Shown here piece by piece: positions 59,701 through 64,000 of a stretch of DNA of 64,000 nucleotides. The position numbers and the translations under genes are program-made. The DNA is from Mytilus galloprovincialis (taxonomy: Eukaryota; Mollusca; Bivalvia; Mytilida; Mytilidae), in the NCBI RefSeq assembly GCF_965363235.1, contig NC_134844.1, forward strand, positions 88,188,664 to 88,252,663. Reading direction: 5' to 3'. The notes under the pieces are model-generated. The model saw only the letters and a list, made by a program, of their open reading frames with translations, had not been told where the DNA came from and did no database searches. Each line of letters starts with the position of its first letter. Positions within the stretch are counted from its first letter, which is position 1.

Positions 59701-62700
59701 GTTTCTATCCAAAATTCATGTATTTAGTTTTGTTATTCGTTATTTGTTTTTCGTTTTGTTATGTTTGTTATGTTTGTTATTTGTTATTTGTTATTCGTTT
59801 TGTTTTTGTTGTGTCGTTGTTCTCCTCATTTATTTAATGCGTTTCCCTCAGTTTTAGTTTGTAACCCGGATTTGGTTTTTTTCTATCGATTTATGAGTTT
59901 CGAACAGCGGTATACTACTGTTGCCTGTATTTACCGTATTTATTTTTCTATACCAAATATATGATCCTGAAAATTCTTAAATCTGTATTTCTTTAATGTT
60001 GCCATCGAATCATTTACGATTATTATACGCTCACACATACATCGATGAAGTATTTTCAAATAATGTATACTTACTAGTGAACAAATCTTGAAGCTAACTG
60101 ATATAAACATCAATTTTGACCTGAAATTGAGATGTATTTGAATTTTTCACTGAAGAGAAAATTATCTGAAAGATCTCCAATCCATATGAAAATACGAACA
60201 GTTGCAAACAGTTCGCTTTCATAGGAATGCCGATGAATTCAAAATATATGTTGTCAATAAGAAACTGAAACATACTGATTCGAACAAAATTTGACGTATT
60301 GTACCCCAAAAATAAATTTATAACTAAGCTGACATTTTCATATTGAAAAGTAAATCATAAAAATACTGAATTCCATGGAAAATTCAAAAAGGAAAGTCCC
60401 TAATCAAGGTGGTATGTGTGTCTTCCTCCATCTTGGATTGTAAAAAACAGAGAATCAAAGTCCCCTATCAAATGGCAAAATCAAATGATAAAACACATCA
60501 AACAAATGGACAACAAAATAAAAAAGCGTTACGGATTATTAGTTTAAGACGATTTTTCAATTTGACACGGGGAACAATGGTATAAAGGGATGAAAATCAA
60601 AATTTTGATAAAATTAATTTAATATTGAGATTTGAAATTATCCAGAAGTTCTTTTGAGTTCTTAAGAATCCAAATATGATTAATACCAATACGCGAGTAA
60701 ACAGTTACACAGTATTTTAGAAAACTTTCTTTCACTGTGGATGGATTTTTGTCAATCTTCCTTTGTAGAACCTGCAGATGAGCAGGCAATTTACCATTGT
60801 TTCAGGTGTCCAGTTCACACAAAGTTATTCCTCAGTTTGCAGTTGAATTTGATGTTAAAGGTAGTCATGAAAACTTCTGATTCTCAAAAATCATATCCTT
60901 TTTTAAATTATATGTTATTGAGTTGGGATAACCTGAGTGCTCATTTATTCCTAGTTCGTTTACAAGACACTCGTAGTAGTACGGTTCAAATACTAAAACA
61001 ATAATATGTAAATCTTTGTTCACAGGAACAATGACAATTAATCAGGAAAAAATGAGACATTTCACATTTTTTTTCTCTTTTTCACAATATTTCAACTTTT
61101 AGACTGGATTTTTTTTAGACCAGCGATAGCTTTAACCCATTCTGACAATGTGTCTATTTCGACTTCTCTTTAAGTTATGGCGGATTCCACTGTGTCATTC
61201 ATAATAATTTTGAAGTAATGGTTTAAATTGATGCGTCGGGATTCTCTGCATCTAGGACCATGGGATAACTTTCGGAGACATTTATGTTGAATTATGTTAA
61301 GATCACTAGTAATGCAATGGCAAGATGGTGTAAATATAAGATGACAATGGAACTGTTACATGCCAGGGGATTATTCGGTTACTCTTTTAAATCGAAGTCT
61401 CGCTATTCTTGCCTATAGGTGGATATTTTTAGTGCAATGAGTTTGTTGTAACTATAGGATACAATGACATTTATATTATTTATGTAAAAAAAATATTTGT
61501 TCTTTTTGTAAAAATGTGTTCCTATATCATATATATTTATCTACCTTTTCCAGTTATCCCTAACAAATATGGCAAATCTTCGAAATATTCCATGCTGTAA
61601 CGTCAACAGTAAATAGTATTTGTTATCTGAAATTCTCGGTTTCTTTTCCTTAAACTCAAACTTCCTGTATGTATATTCTACTGCAACTATAGTTACTATC
61701 TATAAAGAAACAAATTAAACATCACCTGATCATGGTTTTCTAATCAAAACTGAGGAATCATTATCTACTGGTTATGAGCTATAATAATATTCATCGAAGA
61801 AAATTAATTGTACAAAAGTTGCCTTTTAAGACAATATATAAACACGATACTTAAATAAGTGAAACCGAGTAATTGTTTCCTTGATAAAGGCATAGGTTAT
61901 TTACTTTTTGATGCAGAAAAAAATGGTGTATTTCAGAATGAATAACAACAGTCATAAAAAGCATTACTTTTTTTTAGTTTGAAATGTCCTTCTTGTGGGA
62001 TTCCCTGTTTTTTCCACATAAAAACACCCGAAAATCCGGATATTGGACTTTCATCCTTTTTTAGGGTTAAATTAACATTTGATCACACATATCATACTAT
62101 ATGTAAATCGAGATCAAAAAGCATTTTCATTTTTTGTTTTTATAGTAAATTTTACTCTGTTGGCATTTTTTGAAATTGGCCCTTCTGTGAAAAAAATCCT
62201 CGGCATATTGGCCCTACCTCTTAGAATATTTGTCAATTGATTTATGTATGGAAGTTTTGGTGTCTATTACTTGTAATACACTGAGTTTATTTAGAATTAC
62301 AACATTATGGTGTTTTCGCAGACATAAGCATACTCTTTTTTTAACTATTCAATTATATATGATGCTGATTTATCGATATTGGTACCAATCATTTGGAATG
62401 GTGTGTCCTTACTGCTCTTATCTTCGTACATTGTTTGGCTCTTTACCTTTTTCTAATAAGAGCGTCATTGATAGTCTTTTGTAGACGACGTGCAACTCCG
62501 ACGTACAACGTATCAATCTGAGATTCTACAATGAGGAGGAGGACAGGGGTAAGGGGGACAGGGATAAAGGGGGTAGGAGAAAGGAGAGGAAGGCTGGGAG
62601 AAAGGAGAAAAAGTTGGAGAAAAAATAAAATATGAAAAAATAAAATATCTCTCTTTTTTCCGGTAAATTAAAAAAAAATAAGGAGAAGAGGGGTGGGAGA

Positions 62701-63884
62701 TGGGAGAAAGGTACCCCCTGTCCTCCCTCTCTACAATGAGATAATTGTATTCACGTACCTGACACACAATAGATGTTACAATCAAACCAAAATATGTCTT
62801 CAGGTAACTACTTAGTTGTTCATTATAGTTTTCATAGCAGTAATAAACACCAGACGTGTATATTTGTTCACATCCCAACTACAATAAAACAATAAACATA
62901 AACTACTACATTTCATTTAGGAGATAACTGTATTGTATTTTAAGCTCCGACGGCATCAATTGGGGATTTGGTCGCAAATTAAGTTTACTGGCGACGCGTT
63001 AGCAATTGATGCCATCGGAGCTTAAAATACAATATTGTTATCTCCATTCTAATGAAACTGACAGAAGACAACGTTAATACATGTATTTAAAATCTGTCAT
63101 ATGCCGTCTGCGCTTGCGCGTACGTCCCATAACATCAATTGTCAATTGATGCCATGTAAATAAGTGACGTTATCCAATCAATATGAACGTTACAAACGTT
63201 GTTGCATTAGAATCCGTTATTATGATTGTTCACATCCCAACTACAATAAACATAAATTACTACATTACATTCCGTTATTATGATTGGCCGTATTCCTAAA
63301 ATTCTATTTGATTTCCGCATAAAATTCAAAATGGTTCCTAGAATTATATTTTATATCCGTATAAAATTCAAAATTATGACAGCACGTGCAATCCATGACA
63401 AAAGTAAAATAATGCATAAACATGAACGAAAGATTTCATGGTTGCGGCATATGATGGGTGTAATTACTAGTACACCTAAATTATGAAGCGCTTCCGCGAT
63501 TATTGTCAGCCAATCAAAAGTATGTGTTTGAATTAAAAACAAATACACGTTATTTAGTAGTAGAATAAAAAATATGACTTTGATGTAATCATTGATACAT
63601 AAACAAAACGTCATTTATATCCGCGCTTTTGCGTTTTTCTTTCTAGTATGCATAAATTAAACGAGCAAATATAGTCACTGAACATACATTTGGAGATGTC
63701 CTTTTGGTATTTGAAACTGAGGACGTTATATACTCTTCTTGAAAATGCTATATCAAAATAAGATAGAACTTACCTTAGATAAAAAGCTTGGAAAAGTATC
63801 ATAATAGTAAGTGCTTGACATATAAGACGGTCCTTGGTGATAAGCTTGCGTATAAGTGTACAATGTATCACGTAGGCTTGACTT
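44131..63884 (-). CDS. Gene B: 5'-incomplete paralogue of gene A, triple-tetraspanin fusion
   Basis: Fifteen exons are present: 63774-63884, 62759-62878, 61545-61699, 60075-60120, 57887-58117, 57353-57427, 56615-56719, 55784-55954, 54962-55045, 54461-54612, 53765-53810, 52794-53030, 49796-49870, 47713-47838, 46762-46962, 45998-46081 and the terminal 44131-44727 (the 46-bp exons complete the linkers). They encode 871 codons. By comparison with gene A, only the first three exons (about 126 codons: start, helices 1-3 of module 1) are missing, beyond the right edge. Exon sizes match gene A exactly except in the loops, linker 2 and the tail. Module 2 helix 4 is identical to gene A at 21 of 28 residues; the module 3 helix 1-2 exon at about 41 of 79. 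The tail is longer (198 codons with the end of helix 4, against 113). Gene B lies upstream of gene A on the same strand with about 3.9 kb between, which fits a tandem duplication. Confidence 0.8.
45215..45345 (+). repeat. Dispersed repeat family R4, copy 3
   Basis: cttcaactttgtactttttt, agcgtcactgataagtccta and gacgaaacgcgcgtctggcg. Confidence 0.7.
45480..45670 (-). repeat. Dispersed repeat family R3, fragment
   Basis: gagttgtctcattggcaatc marks the R3 end on the minus strand, with a deleted interior. Confidence 0.55.
45998..46081 (-). CDS. Gene B exon: loop end and helix 4 of module 3
   Basis: 84 bp, 28 codons, phase 0/0: GCDAAFEDRLKLYSIPF, then a hydrophobic run ending AVGILAE. Acceptor ttttag, donor GAG/gtttgt (weak). 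Confidence 0.82.
46762..46962 (-). CDS. Gene B exon: CCG part of module 3 large loop
   Basis: 201 bp, 67 codons, phase 0/0. AECCGVGTSF, IPVQCCVSQTEIFPYES, DPDCTKS, YYFSQ. Same cysteine spacing logic as gene A exon 18. Confidence 0.88.
47713..47838 (-). CDS. Gene B exon: first part of module 3 large loop
   Basis: 126 bp, 42 codons, phase 0/0: VDSSLTERLQTVL, a Tyr/Ser-rich middle, and LGWNTLFAK. Matches gene A exon 17. Confidence 0.84.
48360..48520 (-). repeat. Dispersed repeat family R5, fragment
   Basis: cactgggtcgatacctctgc and ccgagggtatcatc match the R5 end on the minus strand. A second gcgcttcggactc fragment follows near 48710. Confidence 0.5.
48755..49702. mobile_element. Element with TAATC/GATTA-rich ends, about 950 bp
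   Basis: The left end has gtaattgattacattacaat and further attac/taatt repeats; the right end has gattacaaatgattacgatt and actgattacgattacccc. Elements with such TAATC-repeat termini occur in many invertebrate genomes. No coding region and no clear target duplication. Confidence 0.4.
49796..49870 (-). CDS. Gene B exon: helix 3 of module 3
   Basis: 75 bp, 25 codons, phase 0/0: SAGLWGVIVVANITQIGLW and a short end. Acceptor ttcag, donor AGT/gtaag. Confidence 0.85.
49945..50065 (+). repeat. Dispersed repeat family R1, shortened copy
   Basis: ccggagcacctgatatcacc joined early to acatggcgttgtcagtttat and ggtatctttcgttcctcttt; the middle is missing. Confidence 0.65.
50297..50462 (+). mobile_element. 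tRNA-derived SINE
   Basis: Starts with a tRNA-like head: A-box region ggtggtcgtgcggtctag and B box GGTTCGAATTCC (near 50372), then a tail with ttgttgggttgatgtttag and a run of ta. It fits an RNA polymerase III SINE with a tRNA-Leu/Ser-like head. It is not a tRNA gene: the cloverleaf is degenerate. Confidence 0.7.
50465..50760 (+). repeat. Dispersed repeat family R3, copy next to the SINE
   Basis: ccaatgagacaactctccac, cactgtacggacttcaacaa and aaacgtgttagcatg. Begins directly after the ta tail of the SINE, so it probably inserted there. Confidence 0.7.
50761..51757. other. Gene B intron segment: nothing recognised
   Basis: Plus-strand open stretches of 101 and 64 codons (51051-51459) overlap in different frames and show no motif. 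Confidence 0.45.
51758..51901. repeat. 144-bp hairpin element
   Basis: Arms share gtaatagcaagtttgttgtc and accaactattgctc in inverted order, with a centre around cggctttgcctcg. Gene B intron. Confidence 0.8.
52794..53030 (-). CDS. Gene B exon: helix 1 end, small loop, helix 2 of module 3
   Basis: 237 bp, 79 codons, phase 0/0. ISNVGLLGIAINIRYD, VFGNSDIKE, SIADHTF, STFSSLSI, ending SWRWRRIFLFT. Exactly the size of gene A exon 15. Confidence 0.87.
53240..53345 (+). repeat. Dispersed repeat family R1, front fragment
   Basis: agagcacctgagatcaccct and tggggtccgtggtg. A related end (gttgtcatgtttttagtttg) is at about 53550-53670. Confidence 0.55.
53765..53810 (-). CDS. Gene B exon: first half of helix 1, module 3
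   Basis: 46 bp: one base plus 15 codons (SRITLVYLISLVILV). Acceptor tttcag, donor GTT/gtgagt. No Met is present, so the module cannot start here. Confidence 0.8.
54461..54612 (-). CDS. Gene B exon: helix 4 end and linker from module 2 to 3
   Basis: 152 bp, phase 0 in, two bases out. ILGLIFANKEYIFI, then a Glu/Thr/Ser-rich stretch, then IKSFFMNNWR+R. One codon shorter than gene A exon 13. Acceptor tttgatag. Confidence 0.8.
54962..55045 (-). CDS. Gene B exon: loop end and helix 4 of module 2
   Basis: 84 bp, 28 codons, phase 0/0: TCTDVILFKTRMYIGWFLA, then LLLQVVIE. A copy of a dispersed repeat starts about 60 bp upstream of the acceptor. Confidence 0.86.
55105..55280 (+). repeat. Dispersed repeat family R2, copy 4
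   Basis: R2 end only (ccctcagttttagtttgtac, gaacagcggtaaactactgt), inserted about 60 bp from a gene B acceptor. Confidence 0.7.
55290..55695 (+). repeat. Probable dispersed repeat in a gene B intron
   Basis: ttctggtataattccataga, ttttggtcccgttatggtcc and cttattcataaacagcaagg resemble a repeat type common in bivalves. Only one copy is in the window, so this rests on recognition alone. Confidence 0.35.
55784..55954 (-). CDS. Gene B exon: CCG part of module 2 large loop
   Basis: 171 bp, 57 codons, phase 0/0. LRCCGVN, RFCCTNAH, YYFGGC. Normal GT donor (GAT/gtaag) where gene A has GC. Carries the same cysteine order as gene A exon 11. Confidence 0.88.
56047..56150 (-). repeat. Dispersed repeat family R3, end fragment
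   Basis: gtgcaggggtttgatcattg and ttggtcaaattgtctcctcc resemble the minus-strand R3 end seen at 45.6 kb. Confidence 0.4.
56615..56719 (-). CDS. Gene B exon: first part of module 2 large loop
   Basis: 105 bp, 35 codons, phase 0/0: IDDGMKFQLGLQQQGYYY, ending WNEMIMT. Same length and motifs as gene A exon 10. Confidence 0.85.
57353..57427 (-). CDS. Gene B exon: helix 3 of module 2
   Basis: 75 bp, 25 codons, phase 0/0: SSVMSSVLHIPRIIAI and a hydrophobic end WIYLVEE. Acceptor ttgcag, donor GAG/gtatgt. Confidence 0.85.
57887..58117 (-). CDS. Gene B exon: helix 1 end, small loop, helix 2 of module 2
   Basis: 231 bp, 77 codons, phase 0/0. VIGTGLLGLGLTLIGDKF, FHNYYFYDILVGLAA, and helix 2 ending ITGLIGSWRKS. 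The GSWRKS site corresponds to the GCCGAxRE region of ordinary tetraspanins. Confidence 0.88.
58205..58330 (+). repeat. Dispersed repeat family R4, copy 4
   Basis: gcgtcactagtaagtcttgt and gaacgaaacgcacacctggc; directly followed by an R2 copy. Confidence 0.65.
58330..58870 (+). repeat. Dispersed repeat family R2, copy 5
   Basis: Long copy with front and end, plus a partial internal duplication (gtgtgtgttacat occurs twice). A 127-codon open stretch is in a different frame from that of copy 2. Confidence 0.75.
59310..59480 (-). repeat. Dispersed repeat family R4, copy 5
   Basis: Minus-strand orientation: ccagacgcgcgtgtcgtcta, gactcatcagtgacgctcga, tacgaagttgaagagcattg. Confidence 0.7.
59580..59930 (+). 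repeat. Dispersed repeat family R2, copy 6
   Basis: R2 end with an internal run of ttgttatg/ttgttatt units near 59750-59800. Confidence 0.7.
60075..60120 (-). CDS. Gene B exon: first half of helix 1, module 2
   Basis: 46 bp: one base plus 15 codons (SKLMFISVSFKICSL), aligned to SKVVVASVLFKIGSL of gene A. Acceptor atttcag, donor CTA/gtaagt. A reverse-transcriptase remnant starts about 10 bp upstream of its acceptor. Confidence 0.8.
60131..60300 (-). mobile_element. Decayed reverse-transcriptase remnant beside a gene B exon
   Basis: The minus strand includes FLIDNIYFEFIGIPMKANC and LFVFSYGLEIFQ, matching the GIPMGxNCAPLLADLFLFSY region of the same family. It ends about 10 bp before the acceptor of the exon at 60075-60120. 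Confidence 0.55.
60375..60520 (+). repeat. Dispersed repeat family R6, copy 3
   Basis: aggaaagtccctaatcaagg and again aagtcccctatcaaatggca: part of the front is duplicated. Confidence 0.6.
60521..61544. other. Gene B intron segment: nothing recognised
   Basis: Contains an 87-codon plus-strand open stretch (60741-61004) with no known motif. Its base composition is slightly less AT-rich than the neighbourhood, so it could be a fragment of an unknown element. Confidence 0.4.
61545..61699 (-). CDS. Gene B exon: helix 4 end and linker from module 1 to 2
   Basis: 155 bp, phase 0 in, two bases out. IVTIVAVEYTYRKFEFKEKK, then HGIFRRF and RDNWK+R at the end. Nearly the same as gene A exon 6, showing that the first linker is conserved in sequence as well as length. 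Confidence 0.82.
62440..62535 (+). repeat. Dispersed repeat family R4, copy split by the polypurine MITE
   Basis: agcgtcattgatagtctttt and gtagacgacgtgcaactccg; ends at the 11-bp target duplication of the polypurine MITE. Confidence 0.6.
62536..62729. mobile_element. Polypurine MITE with 11-bp target duplication
   Basis: Flanked by tctacaatgag on both sides (62525-62535, 62730-62740). Ends gaggaggacaggggta and (reverse strand) gagggaggacagggggta are inverted repeats. The plus strand is almost all A and G in its left half (repeated ggagaaagg). The long target duplication recalls Mutator-like elements, but the family is not shown. Confidence 0.6.
62759..62878 (-). CDS. Gene B exon: reduced module 1 loop and start of helix 4
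   Basis: 120 bp, 40 codons, phase 0/0. LGCEQ, second Cys at YYC, then LKTYFGLIVTSIVCQ. As in gene A there is no CCG. A polypurine MITE ends about 20 bp beyond its donor, and its acceptor with the first codons is duplicated upstream at about 63227-63245. Confidence 0.8.
62920..63045. repeat. 126-bp hairpin element
   Basis: Arms share ggagataac, tattgtattttaagctcc and ggcatcaatt in inverted order, with a centre of about 25 bp. It sits inside an insertion flanked by a 45-bp direct duplication (62865-62918 and 63227-63271). Confidence 0.8.
63774..63884 (-). CDS. Gene B exon: first part of module 1 large loop
   Basis: 111 bp, 37 codons, phase 0/0, matching exon 4 of gene A (123 bp). Reads KSSLRDTLYTYTQAY, then an aromatic middle, then FPSFLSK. 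First gene B exon visible; its upstream partners must lie past position 64000. Confidence 0.75.
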
Positions 63885-64000
63885 CTACAATAATATATTT
63901 CGACGTACTTAAGCAAAGTCAAGAATTTTTAACAGACATTTTATTTCATTTTCTTTTATGTTTTATATCTTGCAACGACGGTTGTTTCAAGTTATTGGCA

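Noticed and set aside
60741-61004. 87-codon plus-strand open frame
   Set aside because: No family signature, no splice or paralogue support; kept only as an unassigned stretch.
62513-62878. 121-codon open frame reaching through the exon into purine-rich DNA
   Set aside because: Only 62759-62878 has paralogue support; the rest is intron plus polypurine MITE, and a good donor (CAG/gtacgt) ends the exon.

Overview
The window looks like nuclear DNA of a bivalve mollusc, most likely a mussel (Mytilidae). It is very AT-rich, its genes are split into short exons by long introns, and it is crowded with short dispersed repeats of the kind common in mussel genomes. The species is an inference; no single marker gene is present. 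Open reading frames are mostly noise, so exons were called from splice sites, reading phase and agreement between paralogues.

Two large paralogous genes lie head to tail on the minus strand. Gene A (start codon 40196, stop 793) is complete: 20 exons, about 913 codons. Gene B (63884 to 44131) has its last 15 exons here, 871 codons; its first exons lie beyond the right edge. Each gene encodes three tetraspanin-like four-helix modules in one chain, so about 12 transmembrane segments. The modules are joined by cytoplasmic linkers of about 50 residues ending in NW[KRN]R, and the chain ends in a highly charged tail. Modules 2 and 3 have a standard large extracellular loop (CCG, CC, C, C). Module 1 has a reduced loop with no CCG in either gene. 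All modules follow one exon template (46-231/237-75-loop-loop-84-155 nt), with phase-0 introns except one phase-2 intron before each internal helix 1. Module 2 of A matches module 2 of B far better than it matches module 3 of A, so the triple fusion is older than the A/B duplication. A fused triple tetraspanin is the most unusual thing in the window.

Introns and the 4-kb intergenic gap hold repeats. Intron 11 of gene A contains a 4.9-kb palindromic CACTA-like DNA transposon (16032-20895, ATA target duplication) made of long inverted arms and tandem 194-bp units, nested in another inverted-repeat element (15503-21547). There are also several 80-156 bp hairpin elements, a MITE flanked by TTAA, a polypurine MITE with an 11-bp target duplication, a tRNA-derived SINE, reverse-transcriptase fragments of a non-LTR retroelement, minisatellites, a triple CRE repeat, and many copies of about seven dispersed repeat families. 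A possible CD225/dispanin-type exon lies antisense inside gene A at 29876-30044.

No rRNA, true tRNA gene, CRISPR array or bacterial-type operon was seen.
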